Shown here: piece by piece, positions 55,701 to 64,000 of the stretch | Layout: each line of letters opens with the position of its first letter | Numbering within the stretch: the stretch's first letter is position 1 | Assembly (NCBI RefSeq): GCF_043195195.1 | Contig: NZ_JBAFWT010000007.1 | Span: 62,001-126,000, forward strand | Source: NCEH01 sp043195195 | GTDB taxonomy: Bacteria; Pseudomonadota; Alphaproteobacteria; Rhizobiales; Xanthobacteraceae | Direction: 5' to 3' | Length of the DNA stretch: 64,000 bases | The notes under the pieces: generated by a model | Databases searched by the model: none | The model's input: only the letters and a program-made list of their open reading frames with translations | Told to the model about the DNA's origin: nothing | Made by a program: the position numbers and the translations under genes

Positions 55701-56243
55701 CCCAAGATCGAGGGCGGCGACATGTGGGTGGTGGTGGACCCGCCGCGCGGCGACAGCACGCCCCAGGAAGGCACCCTCAATATTCGCGATTTCGTGGTGC
55801 GCGGCGAGCCCGGGCTGGAAAGCCTGAGCGCGGCGGCCCGCGATTCCAGCGGCCGCCAGGAGCCGGGCACGGCCGTGTTCCAGAAGGCGCAGGCCAAGTT
55901 CATTCGGACGCCCGGCAGCGTCACCATCCGCGAAGGCGCGATCTGGGGGCCGGTGGCCGGTGTCACGGTAGACGGCACCATCGATTTTGCCGCCGAGCGC
56001 CTTTCCATGCGCGGCACCTATGTGCCCGCCTACGGGCTCAACAATCTGTTCAGCAAGGTGCCGGTCATCGGCATGCTGCTGGGCGGTGGGCCGAACGAAG
56101 GTCTGGTGGGCGTGACCTTCGAGGTCACAGGTCCCATGAGCGGGCCGACCCTGCGGGTGAACCCGCTGTCCGCGGTGGCGCCGGGCTTCCTGCGCAAGAT
56201 GTTCGAATTCCGCGATTCCAGCGATACGCCTCCGGTGCGGTGA
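52725..56243 (+). CDS. Very large AsmA/YhdP-like (DUF3971) envelope protein
   Basis: This 1172-residue protein has one N-terminal transmembrane helix at about 36-62 (LAMWLLVGVFAIGGLAALAL) and a long periplasmic beta-rich body. The C-terminal part (GTYVPAYGLNNLFSKVPVIG, EGLVGVTFEVTGPMSGPTL) is the hallmark of AsmA_2/YhdP proteins, which form bridge-like grooves proposed to move phospholipids to the outer membrane. Length matches YhdP-class bridges. ATG 52725 (MSDNARQPKPGERHAR) follows GGAGGG and GAAGGG; the longer frame from 52563 overlaps bcp and is rejected. It is probably monocistronic. Confidence 0.88.
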   Translation: MSDNARQPKPGERHARRSRLQGIAGALVPRSRLARLAMWLLVGVFAIGGLAALALYGLISQGIVTANIATPYIERAIEDRLGPNYKVKIGSTTMETVAEGSTVVIVHDIRVTGPDGELVAGAPSAEVELEGSLLTLSPRARRIDLIGAEMTVKIAASGSVAVATGKGAKAITTTPSGDPLVPPVPGTSSASPANAPATTPTAPAGSVRERASDPLLLRGLAQWLDQLERGGLDGAALQDVGLKDGTLTVLNEASGRKVSFDDISIRLARPPSGGAVLTFTVKSPHSTATLIATIGPVNNRERSVMLDVKDVSTRDLVQAFSQDWRRFYMDMPLSATFSARLASDGNVRAANGRVMLGAGEIGNGEDTSERFVLDGAELAVTLDPQRRVVVIDTLAASKNANKVALQGEVTVPASAEQDWPYVLRQQNVIFAGPEMPDPPLALTTADVGGRYTPSSKQLLFERGALSSAAGGLTFTGMVDFGIDVPAIKLNAVGSPMPSTTVRRFWPVSIAPPARTFVLENVTGGTVDGSTIVVNMPLDLIGQKEIPLPDDAVHLEMNGSGFSIQALKGLPPIRDAKLNVLVTGRTVRVNLPEGTVVTPGNRKLAMSDGVFFMPDYFPREPRSQIRVKIDGPADAGIEVLGMDALKGPAGTAYDPATTRGRLSAVVQINIHFRKVADPADTDYSVEATLTDFGLDDVFAGQRMEGATVSVFATPAGILLRGDGKLAGAPATFEYEKKKDQADADLRVNATLDDSARSKIGIGLTAVSGPVLLKLVGTTNNKETKANIELDLTAARISDLIPGLSKPAGRPLKARFSTVDTGSRIKINELVLDGSGALIKGSLELADNGDLNAANFPTFQLSDGDKASLKADRSGDVLRVRITGDVVDARGIMKSLIGSPAAPKDPKTGRSPRNQDVDVEAKIGALTGNNGEVLRQMDLTVSRRGVELRNFSMSAKIGREGNLAGEIRNTDAGRRALFLRTSDAGAVLRFLEIYPKIEGGDMWVVVDPPRGDSTPQEGTLNIRDFVVRGEPGLESLSAAARDSSGRQEPGTAVFQKAQAKFIRTPGSVTIREGAIWGPVAGVTVDGTIDFAAERLSMRGTYVPAYGLNNLFSKVPVIGMLLGGGPNEGLVGVTFEVTGPMSGPTLRVNPLSAVAPGFLRKMFEFRDSSDTPPVR

Positions 56244-56391
56244 CACGGGGTAAAAATTGCTAAACGAAGGCGTGAACCTCTCGACGTGTAAGTGATTTTG
56301 GTTCTGTCGTGCCAAGCCTCAGTTGCTCGGGTGGGAACTTATTGTGCAGGTTGGCGTTCCTGTTGTGCAATTCGATGCAGGAGCAATAATA

Positions 56392-56796
56392 ATGCGCAAA
56401 ACCCTAATCGCCCTGACCGCTATTTCCATGATCGCAGCCCCTATCGGATCTGTCATGGCGCAGAATGCTGTCGCCGTTCAATCCGACACCTTCGTCACCG
56501 CGAAGCCGACCGATGTTCTCAGCTATAATTTGATCGGGCTGAACGTCGTCAACGGCCAGAACGAGACGGTCGACGAGATCAAGGATCTGATGCTGTCGCA
56601 GGGCGATCTGGCCGGCTACATCATCTCGGTCGGCGGCTTCCTGGGAATGGGCGAGCGCTATGTGGTCGTGCGGCCCAGTGCCGTGAAGATCGCCTATTCC
56701 GAGAAAGATAAGAAGTGGTCGGCGATGATGAACACCACGAAGGACCAGCTCAAGGGCGCGCCCGAGTTCAAGTATGACGGTCGCTGGAAGCGCTGA
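56392..56796 (+). CDS. Exported PRC-barrel domain protein
   Basis: This 134-residue protein has a cleavable signal peptide (ALTAISMIAAPIGSVMA, cut before QNA) and a PRC-barrel at about 42-110 (LIGLNVVNGQNETVDEIKDL, GYIISVGGFLGMGERYVVV). Periplasmic PRC-barrel proteins are frequent in Hyphomicrobiales, often stress-linked, with no defined biochemical role. AGGAG 8 nt before ATG 56392 fixes the start. It is closed by a strong terminator shared with tyrS. Confidence 0.88.
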   Translation: MRKTLIALTAISMIAAPIGSVMAQNAVAVQSDTFVTAKPTDVLSYNLIGLNVVNGQNETVDEIKDLMLSQGDLAGYIISVGGFLGMGERYVVVRPSAVKIAYSEKDKKWSAMMNTTKDQLKGAPEFKYDGRWKR

Positions 56797-56814
56797 TCGC
56801 CTCACCAGTCATGA

Positions 56815-56842
56815 AAAAGGCCCCCGGGAGGGGGCCTTTTTT
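56815..56842. terminator. Bidirectional terminator between the PRC-barrel gene and tyrS
   Basis: AAAAGGCCCCC / GGGGGCCTTTT forms an 11-bp stem around GGGA, with T-runs on both strands. It lies between convergent genes. Confidence 0.9.
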
Positions 56843-56859
56843 GTTGGGTGGGCGCAAAC

Positions 56860-58104
56860 TTACACCGGCCGCAAAAGCACGTGCTTCTTCTTGCCCAGGG
56901 ATAGCTTGATGACGCCTTCCGCGGTGAGGTCCGCATCGGTCAGGATCAGCTTCTCGTCGGTCACGATGGCATCGTTGACCTTGAGTCCGCCGCCCTTGAT
57001 CTGCCGGCGGGCTTCACTGGTGGAGGCCACCAAGGAAGCTGAGACAAAAGCCGTATTGGCGGCAAGACCCGTCTTCAACTGATCGGCCGGCACCTCGATG
57101 GTGGGCAGGTTCATGGCCAGCGCGCCATCCTCGAAGGTGCTGCGGGCGGTGGCCTTGGCTTCCTCCGCGCGGTCCCGGCCATGGAGCAGGGCCGTCGCCT
57201 CGGTGGCGAGCACCTCCTTGGCGAAATTGATCTCTTGCCCCTCAAGCGCGCCGAGGCGGGCGATCTCGTCCAGCGGCAGCTCGGTGAACAGCTTGAGGAA
57301 GCGGACCACATCCGCGTCCCCGCTGTTGCGCCAATATTGCCAATATTCGTAAGGGCTCAGCAGGTCCGCATCGAGCCACACCGCGCCACCTGCGGTCTTG
57401 CCCATCTTGGCGCCGGAGGAGGTGGTCAGCAGCGGCGTCGTCAGCGCGAACAGATCGGCGCCGTGCATCCGGCGGCCAAGCTCCATGCCATTGACGATAT
57501 TGCCCCATTGATCCGAACCGCCCATCTGCAAAATGCAGCCGTGGCGCTTGTTCAGCTCCACGAAATCATAGGCTTGCAGGATCATGTAATTGAATTCGAG
57601 GAAGGTCAGCGGCTGCTCGCGCTCCAGCCGCAGCTTCACCGAATCGAAGGTCAGCATGCGGTTGATGGTGAAATGCGGCCCGACTTCGCGCAGCAGCGGG
57701 ATGTATTTCAGCTCGTCGAGCCAAACCGCATTGTTCTCCATCTTCGCGCCGGCGGAAAAATCCAGGAAGCGTTCGAACACCTTGCGGATCGAGTCGATAT
57801 TGGCGTCGATCTGCGCGTCGGTCAGCATCTTGCGGGCTTCGTCCTTGCCGGAAGGGTCGCCGATCTTGGTGGTGCCGCCGCCCATGAGCGCGATGGGCTT
57901 ATGCCCGGTGCGCTGGAGCGTGCGCAGCATCATGATGGAGAGCAGATGCCCGGCATGCAGGGAAGAGGCGGTCGCGTCGAAGCCGATATAGGCGGTGATC
58001 GGCCCTTCGCACGCCTTGGCGTCCAGGCGCTCGGCATCGGAACACTGGTGGATATAGCCGCGCTCTTCGAGAGTGCGCAGGAAATCGGAGCGAAAGGCAG
58101 TCAT
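56860..58104 (-). CDS. tyrS: Tyrosine--tRNA ligase
   Basis: This 414-residue class I synthetase has its HIGH-type motif in SSLHAGHLLS and its KMSKS-type motif in GAKMGKTAGGAVWLD. The tyrosine pocket lies around YIGFDATA and MGGSDQWGNIVNG. A C-terminal S4 RNA-binding domain (IKGGGLKVNDAIVTDE) is present. ATG 58104 (MTAFRSDFLRTLEERG) is the family start; longer in-frame codons come from a repeated GC-rich upstream region and are rejected. Divergent from anmK over 91 bp. Confidence 0.97.
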   Translation of the reverse strand: MTAFRSDFLRTLEERGYIHQCSDAERLDAKACEGPITAYIGFDATASSLHAGHLLSIMMLRTLQRTGHKPIALMGGGTTKIGDPSGKDEARKMLTDAQIDANIDSIRKVFERFLDFSAGAKMENNAVWLDELKYIPLLREVGPHFTINRMLTFDSVKLRLEREQPLTFLEFNYMILQAYDFVELNKRHGCILQMGGSDQWGNIVNGMELGRRMHGADLFALTTPLLTTSSGAKMGKTAGGAVWLDADLLSPYEYWQYWRNSGDADVVRFLKLFTELPLDEIARLGALEGQEINFAKEVLATEATALLHGRDRAEEAKATARSTFEDGALAMNLPTIEVPADQLKTGLAANTAFVSASLVASTSEARRQIKGGGLKVNDAIVTDEKLILTDADLTAEGVIKLSLGKKKHVLLRPV

Positions 58105-58164
58105 TGAGGTCCGCACAGGAGGCTTTGGAAAGGCGGCTGGTGTAACAGGTCTGACGCGCGAATG

Positions 58165-58194
58165 CATCGGGGGGAAGCGCATGGGGGGAAAGCG
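58165..58194 (+). repeat. 15-bp tandem duplication carrying two ribosome-binding site/start units for anmK
   Basis: CATCGGGGGGAAGCG (58165-58179) and CATGGGGGGAAAGCG (58180-58194) are consecutive, and the next CATG gives ATG 58196. Both ATG 58181 and ATG 58196 are in frame and each has a G-rich tract upstream. Confidence 0.75.
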
Positions 58195-58195
58195 C

Positions 58196-59308
58196 ATGCG
58201 AGCTTTGGGCCTGATGAGCGGCACGTCGATGGACGGGATCGATGCCGCCTTGATCGAGACCGATGGGGACCGCGTGTTCTGGCTCGGCCCTTCGGCGACC
58301 TATCCCTATGCACCGGACATGCGCGTCCTGCTGGAACAGGCCATGGCCGACGCGCGGGGCGTCAATTCGCGCGAGGCACGTCCGGGTGTGCTTGCCGAGG
58401 CCGAGGCGCGGATCACCGCCCTACATGGGCAAGCGGTGCGCGCGCTGCTCGACCAGATGCGCCTTGCGCCTGGCGATCTGGATGTGGTGGGCTTTCATGG
58501 CCAGACCCTGCTGCACCGCCCACACGCCCGCCTGACCTTGCAGATCGGCCTCGGCGAAAGGCTGGCGCAGGATCTTGGCGTCACGGTGGTGGCCGATTTC
58601 CGCGCGGCGGATGTTGCGGCCGGCGGGCAGGGGGCGCCCCTGGTGCCGGTGTTCCACAAGGCCCTGGTGCGCGCCCTCGATCTTGCCGGCCCGGTGGCGG
58701 TGCTGAACATCGGCGGGGTGGCGAACGTCACGATCATCGATGGCGATGCCGATCCCATCGCCTGCGATACCGGCCCCGGCAATGCGCTGCTGGACGATTT
58801 CGTCTTCGCCCGCACGGGCATTCCGTTTGATGCGGATGGGGCGCTGGCGCGGACGGGGGAGGTGGACGAAGCGGGCGTCGCGCGGGTGCTGAGCCATCCC
58901 TTCTTCGCCGCGCCGCCACCGAAGTCTCTGGATCGGAACGAATTTCGGGCCTTCATCGCGGAGCGGCTGGCCCTTGCGTCCTACGCGACCGAGGATGGTG
59001 CGGCAACTCTGGCCGCGATCACGGCGGCATCGGTGGCCGCCATCGTGCCCTTGCTCCCGGCGCGGCCACGCCTTTGGATTGTCGGCGGCGGCGGTGCGCG
59101 CAACCCCACCCTTCTTGCCATGCTCGGAGCGCGGCTCGGGGTTCCGGTAATGCCGGCAGAAGCGGTGGGCTGGTCCGCCGATGCGCTGGAGGCGCACGCG
59201 TTCGGGTTTCTGGCGGTGCGGGCGCTGCGGGGATTGCCGCTGACATTTCCCTCCACGACGGGCGTGCCTGCGCCTTTGACAGGGGGCGTCGTGTTTTCGC
59301 CCCGATAG
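58196..59308 (+). CDS. anmK: Anhydro-N-acetylmuramic acid kinase
   Basis: This 370-residue ASKHA-fold kinase hydrolyses and phosphorylates 1,6-anhydroMurNAc to MurNAc-6-P in cell wall recycling. Signatures are GLMSGTSMDGIDAALIETDG, GFHGQTLLHRP, VLNIGGVANVT and CDTGPGNALLDDF. Start ATG 58196 gives MRALGLMSGTS; ATG 58181 would add five residues and also has a ribosome-binding site, so the start is ambiguous. It is probably a single-gene unit followed by a REP-rich spacer. Confidence 0.94.
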   Translation: MRALGLMSGTSMDGIDAALIETDGDRVFWLGPSATYPYAPDMRVLLEQAMADARGVNSREARPGVLAEAEARITALHGQAVRALLDQMRLAPGDLDVVGFHGQTLLHRPHARLTLQIGLGERLAQDLGVTVVADFRAADVAAGGQGAPLVPVFHKALVRALDLAGPVAVLNIGGVANVTIIDGDADPIACDTGPGNALLDDFVFARTGIPFDADGALARTGEVDEAGVARVLSHPFFAAPPPKSLDRNEFRAFIAERLALASYATEDGAATLAAITAASVAAIVPLLPARPRLWIVGGGGARNPTLLAMLGARLGVPVMPAEAVGWSADALEAHAFGFLAVRALRGLPLTFPSTTGVPAPLTGGVVFSPR

Positions 59309-59321
59309 GGGAGGCGCGCGA

Positions 59322-59545
59322 CACGCCCCTCTCCCAGAGGACACACCTCTCCCCCAGGGGGAGCGAGTGGGGGAGGCGCGAGACCCACCTCTCCCCTTGG
59401 GGGGAGAGGTCGCCCGCTCGCGGGCGGGTGAGGGGGCTGGGCCTTTCTGAAACGATACAAGCCCCGCCGATAGGGCTCCATGGCCCCACCCCAGCCCTCT
59501 CCCCGCGAGGGAGAGGGAGCGAGGGGTCCGCGGGGGGGCCAGTCT
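59322..59545. repeat. Cluster of REP-like GC palindromes
   Basis: The 258-bp spacer between anmK and the alpha/beta hydrolase gene is packed with CCTCTCCC/GGGAGAGG-type inverted arms, for example CCTCTCCCC with GGGGAGAGG near 59391-59409 and CCCTCTCCCCGCGAGGGAGA near 59495. No gene is seen. It resembles dispersed BIME-like intergenic elements and shares its core with 28655 and 50141. Confidence 0.65.
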
Positions 59546-59566
59546 CAACGTGGGGCTTGAAAACCC

Positions 59567-60229
59567 TCAGGCGGCGCTGGTGGTGCGGGCGCCGGGGAGG
59601 CGCTTGTCCAGATAGGTGCCGACAACGCTCATCAGTTCGTCGGTCTTGCCGTCGAAGAAGTGGTTGGCGCCGGGCACGATCTGCTGCTCGATCACGATGC
59701 CCTTCTGGGTCTTCAGCTTTTCCACCAGGGTCGCGACCGCGGTGGTCGGCACCACCGCATCCTTGTCGCCATGGACGAACAGGCCGGAGGAGGGGCAGGG
59801 CGCCAGGAAGGAGAAGTCGAACAGGTTCGCGGGCGCGGCGATGGAGATGAAGCCCTCCACCTCGGGCCGGCGCATCAGGAGCTGCATGCCGATCCAGGCG
59901 CCGAAGGAGACGCCGGCGATCCAGCAGGCGCGGGCATCCGGGTTCACCGATTGCGCCCAATCGAGCGCGGCGGCGGCGTCGGACAATTCACCCGGGCCGT
60001 GATCGAACGAGCCCTGGCTGCGCCCGACACCCCGGAAATTGAAGCGCAGGACCGAAAAGCCCCGGTTCACGAACTGATAATAGAGGTTGTACACGACCGG
60101 ATTGTTCATCGTGCCGCCGAACTGGGGGTGCGGATGAAGAATGATCGCGATGGGAGAGTTTCGGGTCTTTGCGGGCTGATAGCGACCCTCAAGCCGCCCC
60201 TTCTCGCCGGTGAAGATGACTTCTGGCAT
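59567..60229 (-). CDS. Alpha/beta hydrolase
   Basis: This 220-residue hydrolase has the catalytic triad Ser108 in AGVSFGAWIG, Asp155 in HGDKDAVV and His190 in GANHFFDGK. The strand-loop IILHPHPQFGGTMNN supplies the oxyanion His-Pro, typical of small cytosolic serine hydrolases of the dienelactone-hydrolase type. Substrate is unknown. ATG 60229 (MPEVIFTGEKGRLEGRY) is the family-like start. It is divergent from the suf operon, a linkage I recall from other Hyphomicrobiales. Confidence 0.9.
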   Translation of the reverse strand: MPEVIFTGEKGRLEGRYQPAKTRNSPIAIILHPHPQFGGTMNNPVVYNLYYQFVNRGFSVLRFNFRGVGRSQGSFDHGPGELSDAAAALDWAQSVNPDARACWIAGVSFGAWIGMQLLMRRPEVEGFISIAAPANLFDFSFLAPCPSSGLFVHGDKDAVVPTTAVATLVEKLKTQKGIVIEQQIVPGANHFFDGKTDELMSVVGTYLDKRLPGARTTSAA

Positions 60230-60310
60230 GGACGTCCGCGACCTCTCGGCGGGCAGCAGCAAAGGCGGGGCAGTTGCTTTTCGGCCGGGCCGAAACACGA
60301 ACGTGCCCAA

Positions 60311-60332
60311 AGACGTCTTCGCGAGGACGTCT
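60311..60332. promoter_or_regulatory. Inverted repeat adjoining the suf -35 element
   Basis: AGACGTC (60311-60317) and GACGTCT (60326-60332) are 7-bp arms around CTTCGCGAG-type spacing, ending on the first base of the -35. It is positioned as an activator or second-repressor site; the protein is unknown. Confidence 0.4.
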
Positions 60333-60360
60333 TGACTTGGCCTCGACGGCGCCCTATCTA
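60332..60360 (+). promoter_or_regulatory. suf operon promoter
   Basis: TTGACT (60332-60337), a 17-bp spacer and TATCTA (60355-60360) form a good -35/-10 pair facing the desulfurase gene. Confidence 0.7.
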
Positions 60361-60361
60361 T

Positions 60362-60376
60362 TTAGAATAATTCTAA
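60362..60376. promoter_or_regulatory. Irr-type iron control element (ICE box) at the suf promoter
   Basis: TTAGAATAATTCTAA is a perfect 15-bp palindrome (7 + 1 + 7) starting 1 nt after the -10. It fits the published Irr-box pattern of Hyphomicrobiales as I recall it. Placement over the transcription start implies repression when iron is low and Irr accumulates. Confidence 0.75.
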
Positions 60377-60571
60377 TTTATCTCTTCCGGCCGCGCGGTG
60401 ACAACAACGCTGCGGGGCAGAGACGGATGAAGTCTGACATATGGATGATGTCATGCCCAATTGCAAGCTTTCGGTCCGGGGTGCGCGCATCGGCGGCGCG
60501 ATCGGTCGGCGGCTGGCGGCGTGTGCGCATTCACAGGCGGTGTCGGGGCAGGGGCGAGCGGGGGCGTTGAC

Positions 60572-61759
60572 ATGAGCGCCGGTGCGCAGCCTCGGGTATT
60601 CCTGGATCACAATGCCACATCGCCCCTGCGCCCGCAGGCGCGCGCGGCGATGATCGATGCGCTGGACCGGGGCGGCAATGCCTCGTCCATCCATGCGGAC
60701 GGGCGCGCGGCGCGTCAGCGCGTGGAGCAGGCCCGCATGGAGATCGCCGCGCTCACCGCCGCCGATCCGCGCGGCATCGTGTTCACGTCCGGCGCCAGCG
60801 AAGCCAATGCGCTGGGGCTGTCCCCGGAGTTGGACATCCAAGGCCGCCGCGTCACCTGCGACGTGCTGCTGGCGGGGGCGGGCGAACATCCCTCGGTACT
60901 GAGCGGCCACCGCTTCGGCCCGGACCAGGTGGAGCTTTTGCCCCTCGCTGCCGACGGGCGGCTTGATCTGGAGGCCCTGGACGCCGCCCTCGCTCGCCAT
61001 GCCGCGGCGGGACGGCGGGCGCTGGTCTCCGTCATGCTGGCCAATAATGAGACCGGCATCCTCCAGCCCGTGGCGGAAGCCTCGGCGCGCGCGCGGGCGC
61101 ATGGGGCGGTGGTTCATTGTGACGCGGTCCAGGGCGCCGGGCGCGTGCCCATCGATGTGGCGCGCCTTGGCGTCGACTTCCTCACCGTGTCGTCCCACAA
61201 GATGGGCGGCCCTCAAGGCGCTGGCGCGCTTGTCGCCGGACATGGGGACACTATGGTGCGCCATCCGCTGATCGGCGGCGGCGGCCAGGAGCGCGGCCGG
61301 CGCGCGGGCACGGAGAATGTGGCCGCGCTCGCCGGCTTTGGCGCTGCGGCGCGGGCGGCCGGTGCGGATCTGTCGGCCGAGGGGCCGAGGCTCGCCGGCC
61401 TGCGGGATCGCCTGGAAGCGGGACTTTTGACCCTGGCGCCGGATGCGATCATTCTCGGGGTGGGCGTGGAGCGCCTCGCCAACACGTCCTGCGTCATATT
61501 TCCGGGGATTCGCGCCGAAACCCTGGTGATTGCCCTCGATCTTGCCCATCTATCGGTAAGTGCGGGTTCCGCCTGCTCGTCCGGCAAGGTCGGTGCCTCT
61601 CATGTGCTCCGGGCCATGGGGCTTGCGGAAGATCAGGCGCGCGGAGCGATCCGCCTGTCGCTCGGGTGGTCGAGCACGGACGAAGATATCGATGCGGCGC
61701 TGGCGGCCATCGGCCACGCGGTCCCGCGTCTCAGGAACCGCCCAGAACGGGCGGCTTAG
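60572..61759 (+). CDS. Cysteine desulfurase, group I (IscS/NifS-like), first gene of the suf operon
   Basis: This 395-residue PLP enzyme releases sulfur from cysteine for Fe-S assembly. The PLP-binding Lys210 is in VSSHKMGGPQGAGA, the cofactor-contacting His in AGEHPSVL, and the catalytic Cys335 in SAGSACSSGKVGASHVLRAMG. The extended Cys loop marks group I rather than SufS-type group II. ATG 60572 (MSAGAQPRVFLDHNATSP) is chosen over a GC-rich upstream extension. A palindromic element immediately follows the stop, then sufB. Confidence 0.94.
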   Translation: MSAGAQPRVFLDHNATSPLRPQARAAMIDALDRGGNASSIHADGRAARQRVEQARMEIAALTAADPRGIVFTSGASEANALGLSPELDIQGRRVTCDVLLAGAGEHPSVLSGHRFGPDQVELLPLAADGRLDLEALDAALARHAAAGRRALVSVMLANNETGILQPVAEASARARAHGAVVHCDAVQGAGRVPIDVARLGVDFLTVSSHKMGGPQGAGALVAGHGDTMVRHPLIGGGGQERGRRAGTENVAALAGFGAAARAAGADLSAEGPRLAGLRDRLEAGLLTLAPDAIILGVGVERLANTSCVIFPGIRAETLVIALDLAHLSVSAGSACSSGKVGASHVLRAMGLAEDQARGAIRLSLGWSSTDEDIDAALAAIGHAVPRLRNRPERAA

Positions 61760-61806
61760 AGCAATTCCAGAAAAAGTTTCTCGACTTTTTAGATCTGGAA
61801 ATGCTC
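61759..61806. repeat. Long palindromic element between the desulfurase and sufB
   Basis: GAGCAATTCCAG (61759-61770) and CTGGAAATGCTC (61795-61806) are 12-bp arms with one mismatch. An inner AAAAAGT/ACTTTTT pair extends the hairpin. It begins on the last base of the desulfurase stop codon and resembles dispersed palindromes common in rhizobial genomes. Confidence 0.7.
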
Positions 61807-61925
61807 CAAGCACAGCGTGGCGGGAACAGGGTGGCGGCCGTCTTTACGACAGGGCCTTGCGCCACCCCCTCGCCGAAGGACTTGACCCGCGGGCCTTGAC
61901 CCCGCGCGGGAGAGGAGACGAGAAG

Positions 61926-63395
<1,470 letters not shown>

Positions 63396-63538
63396 CGCCA
63401 GCCCGAGAACCCGCCGGTCGCCGTGCCCCGGATGCGGGGCATGGCCTGCCTGAACCGAACTGTCCCGGCGCCTTTCCGCGCGAGGCTCGTGAGCCGTCCC
63501 GGAAACCGGTCGCCGCATTATGATGAACGGAAACGATC

Positions 63539-64000
63539 ATGGCTTTGCTCGAAATCAAGAATCTGCACGCCCGCATCGACGACAACGAGATCCTCAGGGG
63601 CCTCGATCTGAAGGTGAATGCCGGCGAGGTGCACGCCATCATGGGCCCCAACGGCTCCGGCAAGTCCACTCTGTCCTATGTCCTCGCCGGCAAGCCGGAT
63701 TATGAGGTCACCGCCGGCGAAGCGCTGCTGGACGGGCTGGACCTGCTGGACATGGCGCCGGAAGAGCGGGCCTCCGCCGGCCTGTTCCTGGCGTTCCAGT
63801 ATCCGATCGAGATCCCCGGCGTCGCCACCATGACCTTTCTGCGCACCGCGCTGAACGCACAGCGCAAGGCGCGCGGGGAACAGGAGCTCTCCACCCCCGA
63901 ATTCCTGCGCCTGGTGAAGGAGAAGGCCGGCTTCCTCGGCATCAGCCAGGACATGCTCCGGCGCGGGGTGAACGTGGGCTTCTCCGGCGGCGAGAAGAAG
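63539..64000 (+). CDS. sufC: Fe-S cluster assembly ATPase SufC (truncated by window end)
   Basis: The first 154 codons of an ABC-type ATPase that powers the SufBCD scaffold are present. Walker A is GPNGSGKST at about 36-44, the Q-loop is LAFQYPIEIPG, and the ABC signature begins FSGGEKK at the very end. Walker B and the rest lie beyond 64000. The frame is intact to the last base. It sits 143 nt after sufB. Confidence 0.96.
   Translation, partial: MALLEIKNLHARIDDNEILRGLDLKVNAGEVHAIMGPNGSGKSTLSYVLAGKPDYEVTAGEALLDGLDLLDMAPEERASAGLFLAFQYPIEIPGVATMTFLRTALNAQRKARGEQELSTPEFLRLVKEKAGFLGISQDMLRRGVNVGFSGGEKK

Larger units (their letters stand above)
60230..60571. other. 342-bp divergent region with the suf promoter
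   Basis: It contains an AGACGTC...GACGTCT inverted repeat (60311-60332), a sigma-70-like promoter with an Irr-type box (60332-60376) and a roughly 190-nt leader before the desulfurase. No Rrf2/IscR-type regulator gene is present here. Confidence 0.7.

Noticed and set aside
60427..60570. Short frame before the desulfurase as an Rrf2/IscR remnant
   Set aside because: The sequence lacks the winged-helix and Cys motifs of Rrf2 proteins.

Overview
The window is about 65% GC, gene-dense and typical of a Hyphomicrobiales alphaproteobacterium. The features pointing there are the suf operon headed by a group-I cysteine desulfurase, an Irr-type iron box, a DnaG that has lost its zinc ligands, an RNase E with a large acidic insertion, the rnd/aspS neighbourhood and REP-like palindromes. 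Gene content (oxalate use, MeaB, chromate transporter) suggests something near Xanthobacteraceae, but genus cannot be fixed from sequence reading alone. No rRNA, tRNA, CRISPR array, prophage or intact insertion sequence was seen.

Layout: 1-6.7 kb holds the end of a probable exopolyphosphatase, a lower-GC methyltransferase, rnd, a membrane GGDEF-EAL protein and aspS. 6.7-15.7 kb holds a large unknown periplasmic protein, maeB, a SleB-type wall hydrolase, meaB, a structured intergenic region that may encode a small RNA, a chromate transporter and a rhodanese. 15.8-18.9 kb is an overlapping three-gene phosphorelay (CHASE3 kinase, single-domain receiver, receiver-HWE/HisKA_2 kinase). 19-24 kb has a glutamine-synthetase-family enzyme and an autotransporter whose passenger carries two pepsin-like Asp-Thr-Gly motifs. 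24-30.6 kb is the dnaG-rpoD macromolecular synthesis block, a GatB/YqeY protein and carA.

30.6-37.2 kb is an oxalate-utilisation island: a GntR/FCD regulator, a CBS-domain protein, formyl-CoA:oxalate CoA-transferase (frc), two tandem OxlT-type oxalate/formate antiporters and a 77-residue membrane protein. A 13-bp palindromic motif, GTAT-N5-ATAC, lies 105-120 nt before the CBS, frc and small-membrane-protein genes. Degenerate copies lie before the second antiporter and the regulator, so these genes look like one regulon. The oxalyl-CoA decarboxylase expected to complete the pathway is not in the window.

37.3-41.2 kb is a zwf-pgl-pgi operon feeding the Entner-Doudoroff/pentose phosphate routes. 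41.6-51.4 kb holds rpsU, rne, an AMIN-domain amidase, a class A penicillin-binding protein and prfB. 51.4-56.8 kb contains a low-GC, apparently frameshifted Nmad2-like gene, a PrxQ peroxiredoxin, a giant AsmA/YhdP-like protein and a small PRC-barrel protein. 56.9-64 kb contains tyrS, divergent anmK, an alpha/beta hydrolase, and the start of the suf Fe-S assembly operon (desulfurase, sufB, truncated sufC). That operon is driven by a clear promoter with an Irr-type box abutting its -10.
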